Assembly (NCBI GenBank): GCA_021154515.1
Contig: JAJKIL010000116.1
Location: 1 to 8,787 of the forward strand
Reading direction: 5' to 3'
DNA from: Niastella sp.
GTDB taxonomy: Bacteria > Bacteroidota > Bacteroidia > Chitinophagales > Chitinophagaceae
DNA: 8,787 nucleotides
Shown here: piece after piece, positions 1-7,334 of the stretch
Layout of the letters: every line of letters starts with the position of its first letter
How positions within the stretch are numbered: position 1 is the first letter of the stretch
Notes under the pieces: model-generated
What the model was told of the DNA's origin: nothing
Seen by the model: the letters and a program-made list of their open reading frames with translations, nothing else
Database searches by the model: none
Made by a program: the position numbers and the translations under genes

Positions 1-1
1 G

Positions 2-1345
2 GCCAAAGCCAAAAAGATAACCTACGAATTTGATTGTCCCGAACAGCTAGAGGTGTATGCCGACCGGGAAAAGTTAGGTATTATATTATATAACCTGTTG
101 TCGAATGCGTGTAAGTATACGCCGGAAGGTGGCAGGATTGTTTTGCAGGTGCGCGAAACAGAAAGGGAAGTCGTGTTTTATGTGCAGGATACGGGCATTG
201 GCATTGACAGGGAAACCGGCGATCAGTTGTTCGAGAAATTCTACCGGGCTTCCGGCCAGGCCATTATTGCGCAAAAGGGTTTTGGCATCGGGTTGTACCT
301 GGTTAAGCATTTAACAGCCCAGCATAAAGGGCAGATCAATTTTGAAAGCAAGCCCGGCGAGGGAACCACTTTTGCCCTCCATCTGCTCAAGGGTGTTCAG
401 CATTTTGGTACAGAAGTGATCCTGGATGACGTGTCGGTTCAACCCGTATTACTGGAAGACCTGACCCTGGACGATGAATTAAGCGCACCCGCCGGATCGC
501 TGGGGCCGGATAGCGAACCATTGGAAGCCGTAGTGACCGAAAAGAGATCGATCCTGTTAATAGATGACGACGAACAGATCCTGCAATACCTGTCGGGGCT
601 TTTTAGAAATACTTACCAGGTGCTGCTGGCCTCAGACGGGGAAGATGGTTTGAGCCTTGCCTATAAACACCTGCCCGACCTGGTGATTGCCGACATTCAA
701 ATGCAGGGCATGAGCGGCATCGATCTTTGCAAAAAGATAAAGGAGGATGCGGCGTTGCAGCACATCCCGGTCATTTTGCTTACCGCCAGTACTTCAGCCG
801 AAGTAAGATTGAAAGGGGTGGAAGGCGGCGCCGACGATTACATCACCAAACCTTTCGATAAAGAGATCCTGGTAGCCCGGGTGGCCAGCCTGCTCAAGGC
901 GCGCACTGTGCTGCAGCATTATTTCTTTAACGCCATCACCCTGAACCATACCGATCAGAAGGTGTCGCAGGAGTATAAGGAATTCCTGGAGCGTTGTATT
1001 GCCATCGTGGAAAGCCACCTCGACGATGACAGCTTTAACCTGAAAGTGTTGCTGGCCGAAATTGGCATGAGCCGGAGCAACCTGTTCCGTAAAGTAAAAT
1101 CGGTATCGGGGCTGTCGATAAAATCATTCATCCGGTTCATTCGTTTGCGCAAAGCGGCCGAGTTGTTTATTAATACAAATTATAATGTAAGCGAAACAGC
1201 GTTGCGCGTCGGCATAAACGACATTAAATTCTTCCGCGCCGAATTCAATAAGGTGTTTGGCATGAACCCATCTGAATATATCAAAAAGTATAGGAAAACC
1301 TTCGCCAACCAGTTTGTGGTGAAGGTAAAGGGGGCCAGGGGGTAA
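2..1345 (+). CDS. Hybrid two-component sensor/regulator (HTCS), C-terminal part
   Basis: This is a partial gene. The frame is open from base 2, so the GTG at 53 is an internal valine and not a start. Numbering from that codon, residues about 1-112 are a histidine-kinase ATPase domain: N box around N14/N18, G1 box DTGIG at 46-50, F box FEKFYR, and G2 box GFGIG at 76-80. Residues about 165-285 are a receiver domain with the acidic cluster D171-D173, phospho-acceptor D214 (VIAD) and conserved K266 (TKPF). Residues about 325-415 are an AraC-type double helix-turn-helix ending in the typical FGMNPSEYI. In Bacteroidota this order (periplasmic sensor, kinase, receiver, AraC in one chain) marks regulators that sense oligosaccharides and switch on a neighbouring polysaccharide locus. 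The sensor and the kinase histidine lie outside the window. The downstream lyase genes are the obvious target, but this is inferred from position only. Confidence 0.95.
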   Translation, partial: AKAKKITYEFDCPEQLEVYADREKLGIILYNLLSNACKYTPEGGRIVLQVRETEREVVFYVQDTGIGIDRETGDQLFEKFYRASGQAIIAQKGFGIGLYLVKHLTAQHKGQINFESKPGEGTTFALHLLKGVQHFGTEVILDDVSVQPVLLEDLTLDDELSAPAGSLGPDSEPLEAVVTEKRSILLIDDDEQILQYLSGLFRNTYQVLLASDGEDGLSLAYKHLPDLVIADIQMQGMSGIDLCKKIKEDAALQHIPVILLTASTSAEVRLKGVEGGADDYITKPFDKEILVARVASLLKARTVLQHYFFNAITLNHTDQKVSQEYKEFLERCIAIVESHLDDDSFNLKVLLAEIGMSRSNLFRKVKSVSGLSIKSFIRFIRLRKAAELFINTNYNVSETALRVGINDIKFFRAEFNKVFGMNPSEYIKKYRKTFANQFVVKVKGARG

Positions 1346-1396
1346 AATGGTCGCCTCACCCCCCTTTTACGGCCTTCACCCCTCCCCAAACTCCTG

Positions 1397-1417
1397 ATTT
1401 CCCCCCGTATTTTGCAT
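1397..1417 (+). promoter_or_regulatory. Possible Bacteroidota-type promoter before the first lyase gene
   Basis: The short gap after the regulator is C-rich and ends in TTTCCCCCCGTATTTTGCAT just before the ATG. TATTTTGC resembles the Bacteroidota -7 element TAnnTTTG, but it is one base short between TA and TTTG, and I see no clear TTG at -33. If it is real, transcription would begin almost at the start codon, giving a leaderless or nearly leaderless mRNA. A similar CCCC-TTTGCAT block precedes the next lyase gene. Confidence 0.25.
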
Positions 1418-1418
1418 A

Positions 1419-3416
1419 ATGCTTGTCAAAACATATTTGCTCCTTCCGTTTCTATTGTTGCCGGCGATTATGGATGCCCAGACATTTATGCATCCCGGTT
1501 TATTACAAAGTCGGGAAGATCTGGAGCGGATGAAGACAGCGGTGGCTGCCAAACAGGAACCCATTTATGCCGGCTACCAGGTATTTATTCAGAACCCCGC
1601 TTCGCAGGCAGCTTACAACATGCAGGGACCCCTGGCCATGGTGGGGCGCAACCCAACCGTAGGACAAACCACCTACGACAATGACGCCAATGCCGCCTAT
1701 CAACACGCTCTTATGTGGGCGATCACAGGCGAGAAGGGGTATGCAGATACGGCCATCAAAATAATCAATGCCTGGTCGGCTACGTTGAGAGCTGTTACCG
1801 GTCGCGATGCGGTGCTGATGGCCGGATTGGGACCTTTCAAAATGGTGAATGCAGCCGAGATCATCCGCTATACCAATGCCGGTTGGTCAAATAAGGATAT
1901 TCAGCAAACGGAAAAACACTTCAAAGAAGTGATCTATCCCGTGTTGAAAGACTTTGCGCCTTTTGCCAATGGCAACTGGGATGCGGCCGCTATTAAAACC
2001 GTAATGGCTATTGGCATCTTTTGTAATGACCAGGCGATCTACGAACGCGCATTGCAATATTATGTAAATGGAGCTGGTAATGGCAGCCTCACCCATTATG
2101 TAATAAATGAAGCAGGACAGATCGAGGAAACCGGCCGCGACCAGGCGCATACCCAGCTGGGTATTGCCTTGTTGAGCGATTGCTGTGAAATGGCCTGGCA
2201 CCAGGGGCTTGACCTGTATGGTTATGCCAATAACCGCTTGTTAAAAGGATTTGAGTATACCGCGAAATACAACCTGAATAAGGAGGTGCCTTTTATGCAT
2301 GAGCTCGATCGCACAGGGAAATATGAACACTTTACACCATCAGAACAATCGCGCGGCGACTTGCGGCCGGTGTATGAACAGATCTTTAATCATTATGTAA
2401 ACAGAATGGGATTGGCCGCGCCTTTTACAAAACAGGCGGCCGAAAAAATAAGACCCGAAGGTCCCGGTAAACCCGGCGCAGATCACCCGGGCTATGGCAC
2501 CCTGTTATATACAAGACCGCCCGGTTCGGCGATCATTCACCATCCACGGGCAGCGCCAGGTGGCATTATAGCTACGGGTTCAAACCAACAAATAACGCTG
2601 ACCTGGGTAGGCACTACCGGCGCGGAGACCTATTCCGTAAAACGTGGGGAGAAAAGCGGTGGTCCGTATACGACCATTGCGAAAAACATCCTGGCCACCA
2701 GCTATACTGACAAACAGGTAAAACCGGGCGTTGTGTATTACTATACCCTCACAGCAACGAATGCAAAAGGCGAAAGCCCCCATGCATTTGAAGTGGGCAT
2801 CGCGGCCGGATTGCCCACTGCCTGGAAACAACAGGCCATCGGCGCCCCCGCGTCGACAGACCACGCCAACTACGATGGGAATGGATTTCGCATAGAGGCT
2901 TCGGGGAATGGGTTGGGCGATACCCGGGATACCTGTTTTGTTATTTACAAGCCATTGCAAGGCGATGGAACTATTACCATGCGTATTGATCCCGAACCCA
3001 GTTCACAGTTCTCCAAAATGGGATTGATGATGCGCGAAGCACTCACAGCAAATTCGGCTCATGCGTCTTTGATGTTGTATCCCGGTAAAACAAATTCAGT
3101 AGAAGCGCCTTCCTGGCAACTGCGATTGTTATCGCGCGCAAAAACAGGCGGGGTAACCACTGTTGATACCCCTGGGCGCCCATTGGAAGAGCCTGCAGTT
3201 ACATACGGCCGCCTGACCGGTTATTACTGGTTACGCCTGCAAAGAAAAGGCAATGAATTCGCCGGCTTTGGTTCTTACGATGGTCAGGACTGGACGCCTG
3301 TTGGCAGCGTTCGGCTCTCTTTGAAAAAAGAGGTGTTGGTTGGCATACCCGTGTCGGCTGGTATGCCCAATAGCACTATTGTGCAAATAGACAATGTATC
3401 TGTAACGAATAATTAA
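1419..3416 (+). CDS. Secreted alginate-lyase-family polysaccharide lyase with Fn3 and concanavalin-like modules
   Basis: 665 residues. Residues 1-21 are a signal peptide ending in MDAQ; this requires the ATG at 1419, although no Shine-Dalgarno sequence is visible. Residues about 22-366 match the alginate-lyase (Pfam Alginate_lyase) alpha/alpha-toroid type. Conserved blocks are NGNWD at 184-188, GRDQAH at 239-244 (H244 a likely catalytic or charge-neutralising residue), a Tyr-rich GFEYTAKYN at 277-285 (Y280/Y284 candidates) and R316 in LRPVYE. Residues about 379-463 are a fibronectin type III domain. Residues about 467-662 are a beta-sandwich of the DUF1349/concanavalin-like type, with GLMMRE and an Asp/Trp-rich end. 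The expected reaction is beta-elimination of a uronic-acid polymer, leaving unsaturated ends. The chain has no T9SS tail and no lipobox, so it is probably periplasmic or released. It is paralogous to the next gene. The exact CAZy family (PL5, PL38 or another) and the substrate (alginate or glucuronan) cannot be settled by eye. Confidence 0.85.
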   Translation: MLVKTYLLLPFLLLPAIMDAQTFMHPGLLQSREDLERMKTAVAAKQEPIYAGYQVFIQNPASQAAYNMQGPLAMVGRNPTVGQTTYDNDANAAYQHALMWAITGEKGYADTAIKIINAWSATLRAVTGRDAVLMAGLGPFKMVNAAEIIRYTNAGWSNKDIQQTEKHFKEVIYPVLKDFAPFANGNWDAAAIKTVMAIGIFCNDQAIYERALQYYVNGAGNGSLTHYVINEAGQIEETGRDQAHTQLGIALLSDCCEMAWHQGLDLYGYANNRLLKGFEYTAKYNLNKEVPFMHELDRTGKYEHFTPSEQSRGDLRPVYEQIFNHYVNRMGLAAPFTKQAAEKIRPEGPGKPGADHPGYGTLLYTRPPGSAIIHHPRAAPGGIIATGSNQQITLTWVGTTGAETYSVKRGEKSGGPYTTIAKNILATSYTDKQVKPGVVYYYTLTATNAKGESPHAFEVGIAAGLPTAWKQQAIGAPASTDHANYDGNGFRIEASGNGLGDTRDTCFVIYKPLQGDGTITMRIDPEPSSQFSKMGLMMREALTANSAHASLMLYPGKTNSVEAPSWQLRLLSRAKTGGVTTVDTPGRPLEEPAVTYGRLTGYYWLRLQRKGNEFAGFGSYDGQDWTPVGSVRLSLKKEVLVGIPVSAGMPNSTIVQIDNVSVTNN

Positions 3417-3518
3417 TTCCCTTCATGATAAAGAAATTCCTGTATGTATTACCCCTTACCGTACGCTCAGCGGACAATATCTGTGCAATTATTCTTTCTT
3501 AACCCCATGAATTATCCA

Positions 3519-3534
3519 AAATTCCCCTTTGCAT
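3519..3534 (+). promoter_or_regulatory. Possible promoter element before the large lyase gene
   Basis: AAATTCCCCTTTGCAT resembles the block before the previous lyase gene: a C-run followed by TTTGCAT. TTTG at 3528-3531 could be a Bacteroidota -7 core, although the TA part is missing and no -33 TTG is evident. Transcription would then start a few bases downstream, at about 3537. That lies past the ATG at 3533 and leaves a leader of about 60 bases before the ATG at 3596. The rest of the 179-base gap from 3417 to 3595 shows no RNA gene and no clear terminator. Confidence 0.25.
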
Positions 3535-3595
3535 GACAATTTCCGTTAAGAGTAATGTGCTTCTGTTGAAGCAAAAATGGCTGCGAACCGCTGCC

Positions 3596-6500
3596 ATGAA
3601 GATCAGAACAACAAGTTTATTGGTGCTCGCCCTGGTTGCACAACATTCCCGGGCGCAGACCGGGTTGCTGAATGATGATTTCTCAACCGGCAACACCAAC
3701 AACTGGAAAGCGGCTACGTCGGGTTCTACCGGACAGATCGTAAACGGCAGGTTTGTGGTAACAATGGCCGCTCAAGCTGGCGGTAAATACCGCGGCGACT
3801 TTCAAAAAGCAGGCGGCGTAACCCTGAATGCCGGCGCCTATCCTGTTGTGGCTATCAAGTTCAACAAGCCGCCCCGGTGTAACTATTTCTTCGACACCAA
3901 CCTGGGGTCGTATAATGGTACCAACAACAATGCCACCAAAATAGCCTCCGCTACCGGCAATGTTTATTACTGGGACCTTTCAAAAGGCACCCTCGGTACT
4001 ACTGCATTGGCCAGTAACACCACGACCAACCTCACTTCATTCCAGTTTAAAATTGCCGATGTGGTATTAACATCGGCTGAAGTAGCGGCAAATGATATTC
4101 AGTATGAGGTAGACTGGGTTAAAACCTTTGCATCCGTAGATGAACTGCGGGCGTATGTAGGCGTTAACAATCCGCCTTCTTTTTCTTTTCAGGGCAGCTT
4201 TGTGCATCCGGGATTATTGCACAATTCGGCGGACCTGGCAAGAATGAAAGGTTTTGTGGCCAACAAATTCGGCCGTCCTTACGCCAGCTACCAGTTACTG
4301 GCAGCTTCAACCCGTTCTTCGGCTACTTACCAGCTGGCAGGACCTTATCAATATCTTACCCGTGACGCTACCATTACAGTGAATGGCGTAAACGGCGGTG
4401 CTGTTAAAAATGGCGTGGAAGCCGATTTCCTGGCAGCTTATTACAATGCCCTGCTATATAACATTACCGGTGATGAAGCGCATGCCAAAAAAGCGGTGGA
4501 GATCATCGATGCTTATTCGGCTACCACTATCGGCATTATTGGTACAGATGCCGCATTGAACGGCCTGTATGGTTGTATGCTGGCCAATGCGGCTGAACTG
4601 ATGCGTTATACGTATCCCGCATGGCCGGTGGAAAAACAAGTGCAATGCGAAACCATGCTGAAGCAGGTGTTTTACCCCGTATTGCAAAACTTCTCACCCT
4701 GTTCACATGGCAACTGGGATATCATATGCATGAAAGCCCTGATGGCCATTGCCATCTACAGCAATGATACCGACATGTTCAACCGGGTAGTAACTTATTT
4801 CTACCATGGCGAAGGCAATGGCAGCATCGATAATTATGTATTGACGGCCGCAGGCCAGTTGCAGGAGAGCAACCGCGACCAGCCGCACGTAATGCTGGCA
4901 TTGGGCTCACTAGCTGAACTGTCTGAAATGGGTAGTAAGCAGGGTGTAGATCTGTACTCTGCTTCCGGTAATGCCATTATGCGTGGTTACGAGTATACCG
5001 CGAAATATAACCTGGGCAATACCGTAGATTACCAGACTGCGTACGATTATTGCGAAAAGAACTATTCCGATTATACGCCCGAAGCAATTTCTGCCAACGG
5101 CCGTGGCCAGTGGAGACCCGTCTTTGAAATTGCGTATAACTATTATGTGGTGGGCAAGGGCCTGCAAATGCCCTGGACCTTACAGGTGATGAAAGCCATG
5201 GGTCCCGAAGGTACGCCTGCCGGTGCAGACAATCCGGGTTATGGTTCTTTGTTTTTCTACCTGAATACGGCGCCCGATTATCCAAAGGACAGCACGACAG
5301 CACCTGTTGATACCACCATTGGGTTAATCAACGATAACTTCACTTCAACAGCCGATGGCTGGGCGGCTGTAACCAGCGGTTCAGTAGCTACCGTACAGAA
5401 TGGCAAACTGAACATTACGTTGGTTACCCAGTCGAACGGTAAAGGCCGTGGCGATGTGAAAAAGACCGCCGGTGCTACCTTGTTACCTGATAATTACCCC
5501 ATCTTTGCCATCAGGTTCAAAAAACCACAGGCCGGCAATATTACCTTTGATACCAACCTGGGTTCTTTTGGCAATGGCGCCAATAAATGGACCGGTAAAG
5601 TAGGGGATGATATCTATTATTACGATCTCACGAAAGGCGGTTTTGGCCCTACGCCAACCATGCTGGCAAAGGATAAAGCGACCAAACTCACTACCTTCCA
5701 GTTTAAAGTAGCTGATATCAGTTCAGGTGAAACCAGCTATGCGATAGAGTGGGTGAAGACAGTGAGATCTCTTGAAGATTTGAAGAACACGTTACCCCAC
5801 GTTCCGCAAAGCATCAGCTTCGATTCGATACCTGCTGTTTTATTAGGCGATACGGCAGCTATTGTGCTCCAGGCAACCGCCAGCTCAAACCTGCCGGTTA
5901 GCTACACCATTTCTGATTCAACCATTGCTACTATCAATAATGGTGTGGTTACCATCATCCGTGATGGTACTGTGACCATTACTGCTTCACAATCGGGTGA
6001 TTCAGCTTACCTGCCTGCAGTATCTATTCCCCGCACGCTGACCATTGCTCCGTTGGGAATTGCCGTACAATCGCAGGATGGCGACAATGGAAAACCTACC
6101 AATAACAGCATCGTTCCATACCTGAAACTGGTTAGTCAGGGTAACGCTACGGTAGCTTATGGTGAGTTGACTGCCCGTTACTGGTTTACCGCAGAGAATT
6201 TCGCTGGTATCAATACCTGGATCGACTATGCGGCACTCGGTAGCAGTAAAGTGAAAATGAAATATGTGGCCCTCGATACCCCACGCGCTGGCGCATACGG
6301 TTATATCGAATACAGCTTCGATAAAACGGCCGGCAACCTGGTAGCAGGTGATAATTCCGGTGTTATTCAGTCAAGATTTGCCAATACCGACTGGTCAAAC
6401 TTCAACGAAGCAGATGACTACTCCTATGCGAACAACAAAGCATATGCAAACAACAGCAACATTACTTTGTACCGCAACGGACAACTGGTATGGGGTGTAG

Positions 6501-7273
6501 AACCGGTAGCCGTAAAACCAGCGGTGAATGTGAAAGCCTATTCAGCAACACAATACGGCAACGCCAATACCATCAGCACGTTTGTAACCATCAACAACGA
6601 AGGCAACATGCCCGTAGCTTATGGCGACCTGAGTGTACGTTACTGGTTTACAACCGATGGCGCTGCCGCGCTCAATTCATGGGTAGATTACGCTAAGTTG
6701 GGCAACAGCAATGTAATCACCAGCTTCAATACGGTAAGTCCTGTATTGACCGGTGCTGATAAGTACCTGGAGATAAAGATCGATCCAACACTGGGTAACC
6801 TGTACCCTGCAGGCAATACCGGTAATATCCAGTACCGCATGGCAAAATCCGACTGGTCGAACTTTACGTTTGCAAATGACTGGTCGTACATAGCGCCTGC
6901 CCCATTGGCGGAGAATGATCATATAACCGTTTATTACAAGGGACAACTGATCTATGGTACTGAGCCAACTGCTGTGCAACAGGCGCGTGTAGCTGCCAAT
7001 ATCACTGGCGAGGTAGTTGATAATATCAATACTGCTGCAAGCAAGATCATCCTGTTCCCCAATCCGGCAACAGATCATTTGAACATCCAGGCAGGTACAG
7101 TAGCGGCTGACGCGGTGGTACAGATCTACAGCCTCAGGGGCGAACTGTTACTCTCACGCAGACTCACTGCCGGTACCCAAACTATTTCCCTGCAATCACT
7201 CTCAGCCGGTATTTACCAGGTTGAAGTGCGCAATGGAAAGACCATAACAACAAAACAAATTATTAAACACTAA
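3596..7273 (+). CDS. Multimodular T9SS-secreted polysaccharide lyase with tandem CBM3 modules
   Basis: The frame is open from an ATG at 3533, but I choose 3596 because it begins a standard signal peptide (MKIRTT, hydrophobic core, ending SRAQ at 21); this gives 1225 residues. Modules, numbered from 3596: about 24-189, a beta-rich module (resembling Pfam DUF4979 from memory); about 197-557, an alginate-lyase-type catalytic domain with HGNWD at 371-375, NRDQPH at 426-431, GYEYTAKYN at 464-472 and R507 in QWRPV; about 577-733, a second copy of the first module; about 737-817, an Ig-like domain; about 822-969 and 977-1123, two CBM3 domains, each with RYWFT, a W-DYA block and SDWSN or TDWSN; about 1150-1225, a T9SS type A sorting domain starting ILFPNPATD and ending KQIIKH. 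It should be exported across the outer membrane and then anchored or released. CBM3 normally binds crystalline cellulose. The catalytic domain is a paralogue of the previous gene's. The expected chemistry is beta-elimination on a uronan; the substrate is unproven. Confidence 0.9.
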   Translation: MKIRTTSLLVLALVAQHSRAQTGLLNDDFSTGNTNNWKAATSGSTGQIVNGRFVVTMAAQAGGKYRGDFQKAGGVTLNAGAYPVVAIKFNKPPRCNYFFDTNLGSYNGTNNNATKIASATGNVYYWDLSKGTLGTTALASNTTTNLTSFQFKIADVVLTSAEVAANDIQYEVDWVKTFASVDELRAYVGVNNPPSFSFQGSFVHPGLLHNSADLARMKGFVANKFGRPYASYQLLAASTRSSATYQLAGPYQYLTRDATITVNGVNGGAVKNGVEADFLAAYYNALLYNITGDEAHAKKAVEIIDAYSATTIGIIGTDAALNGLYGCMLANAAELMRYTYPAWPVEKQVQCETMLKQVFYPVLQNFSPCSHGNWDIICMKALMAIAIYSNDTDMFNRVVTYFYHGEGNGSIDNYVLTAAGQLQESNRDQPHVMLALGSLAELSEMGSKQGVDLYSASGNAIMRGYEYTAKYNLGNTVDYQTAYDYCEKNYSDYTPEAISANGRGQWRPVFEIAYNYYVVGKGLQMPWTLQVMKAMGPEGTPAGADNPGYGSLFFYLNTAPDYPKDSTTAPVDTTIGLINDNFTSTADGWAAVTSGSVATVQNGKLNITLVTQSNGKGRGDVKKTAGATLLPDNYPIFAIRFKKPQAGNITFDTNLGSFGNGANKWTGKVGDDIYYYDLTKGGFGPTPTMLAKDKATKLTTFQFKVADISSGETSYAIEWVKTVRSLEDLKNTLPHVPQSISFDSIPAVLLGDTAAIVLQATASSNLPVSYTISDSTIATINNGVVTIIRDGTVTITASQSGDSAYLPAVSIPRTLTIAPLGIAVQSQDGDNGKPTNNSIVPYLKLVSQGNATVAYGELTARYWFTAENFAGINTWIDYAALGSSKVKMKYVALDTPRAGAYGYIEYSFDKTAGNLVAGDNSGVIQSRFANTDWSNFNEADDYSYANNKAYANNSNITLYRNGQLVWGVEPVAVKPAVNVKAYSATQYGNANTISTFVTINNEGNMPVAYGDLSVRYWFTTDGAAALNSWVDYAKLGNSNVITSFNTVSPVLTGADKYLEIKIDPTLGNLYPAGNTGNIQYRMAKSDWSNFTFANDWSYIAPAPLAENDHITVYYKGQLIYGTEPTAVQQARVAANITGEVVDNINTAASKIILFPNPATDHLNIQAGTVAADAVVQIYSLRGELLLSRRLTAGTQTISLQSLSAGIYQVEVRNGKTITTKQIIKH
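3665..4162 (+). repeat. Flanking beta-rich module, copy 1 (DUF4979-like)
   Basis: This coding repeat lies within the large lyase, N-terminal to the catalytic domain. It shares with the copy at 5324-5794 the ordered landmarks DDF/DNF, RGDF/RGDV, NYP or AYP followed by (V/I)(V/F)AI(K/R)F, FDTNLGS, YYWDL/YYYDL, FQFK(I/V)AD, a WVKT block and a closing (V/L)(D/E)(E/D)L. The role is probably glycan binding or a structural spacer. The family name is from memory. Confidence 0.75.
5324..5794 (+). repeat. Flanking beta-rich module, copy 2 (DUF4979-like)
   Basis: This is the second copy of the module, placed directly after the catalytic domain behind a Thr/Pro/Asp-rich linker (DSTTAPVDTT). It keeps the landmarks of copy 1, including GRGD, NYPIFAIRF, FDTNLGSF, YYYDLTKGGFG, TFQFKVADI and EWVKT. 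The two copies are clearly diverged in protein sequence, so the duplication is not recent. Confidence 0.75.
6059..6502 (+). repeat. CBM3 carbohydrate-binding module, copy 1
   Basis: The encoded domain has the CBM3 layout: PYLKLVSQGN, ELTARYWFT, TWIDYAALG, GYIEYSF, GNLVAGDNSG, Q-RF, TDWSNFNEADDYSYAN and ending NGQLVWGVEP. CBM3 domains bind crystalline cellulose through aromatic and polar residues on a flat face. Here several of those blocks are intact (W in DWSN, DDYSY), which supports real binding. Confidence 0.88.
6524..6964 (+). repeat. CBM3 carbohydrate-binding module, copy 2
   Basis: A second CBM3 follows after a seven-residue linker. It repeats the order of copy 1: NNEGNMPVAYGDL, RYWFT, SWVDYAKLG, GADKYLEIKI, AGNTGNIQYR, SDWSNF, and ends KGQLIYGTEP. 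DNA is nearly identical in places, for example GTTACTGGTTTAC in both copies. It lacks the DDYSY block of copy 1 (NDWSYI instead), so the two may differ in ligand preference. Confidence 0.88.
7043..7270 (+). other. T9SS type A C-terminal sorting domain
   Basis: The last roughly 76 residues of the large lyase have the form KIILFPNPATDHLNI, VQIYSLRGELL, SLSAGIYQVEV and a Lys-rich end KQIIKH. This is the usual Por secretion tail of Bacteroidota. It directs outer-membrane export by the type IX system and is normally cleaved off at the surface. A low-complexity linker of about 25 residues (about 6965-7042) separates it from the second CBM3. Confidence 0.92.
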
Positions 7274-7278
7274 AAAGA

Positions 7279-7320
7279 ATAGCCAGGGAAGAACCGATCT
7301 TCCCTGGCTATATTTAAATT
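7279..7320 (+). terminator. Strong intrinsic terminator after the large lyase gene
   Basis: There is a perfect 14-bp stem: ATAGCCAGGGAAGA at 7279-7292 and TCTTCCCTGGCTAT at 7298-7311, with a 5-base loop ACCGA, followed by AT-rich ATTTAAATT. It begins 5 bases after the stop codon. The downstream tract is not a pure T run, but the stem is strong. It should end or reduce transcription before the GH88 gene, so that gene may have its own promoter or depend on read-through. Confidence 0.88.
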
Positions 7321-7334
7321 AACGAACACTTGTC

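Noticed and set aside
53..55. GTG at 53 as the start of the regulator
   Set aside because: The frame stays open to the window edge with plausible kinase sequence (KKITYEFDCPEQLEV), and an ATPase domain would not begin there.
1325..1370. Imperfect inverted repeat GTAAAGGGGG / CCCCCTTTTAC around the regulator stop codon, as a terminator
   Set aside because: The stem has a bulge and a long loop of about 25 bases. It overlaps the coding end and has no T tract after the right arm. It may just reflect G- and C-runs.
1412..1684. 90-codon frame on + overlapping the first lyase start
   Set aside because: It is out of frame with the lyase, has no domain-like content, and lies over a clear signal peptide and catalytic domain.
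1887..2960. Antisense frames of 104 and 126 codons under the first lyase (1887-2201 and 2580-2960)
   Set aside because: They lie entirely opposite a well-supported gene, and their translations show no recognisable motif.
4977..5303. Antisense 108-codon frame under the large lyase
   Set aside because: It is a shadow of the conserved catalytic domain, with no recognisable motif and no sign of its own start region.
6677..7078. Antisense 133-codon frame opposite the second CBM3
   Set aside because: The + strand encodes an unmistakable CBM3 and linker here. The antisense product has no family features.
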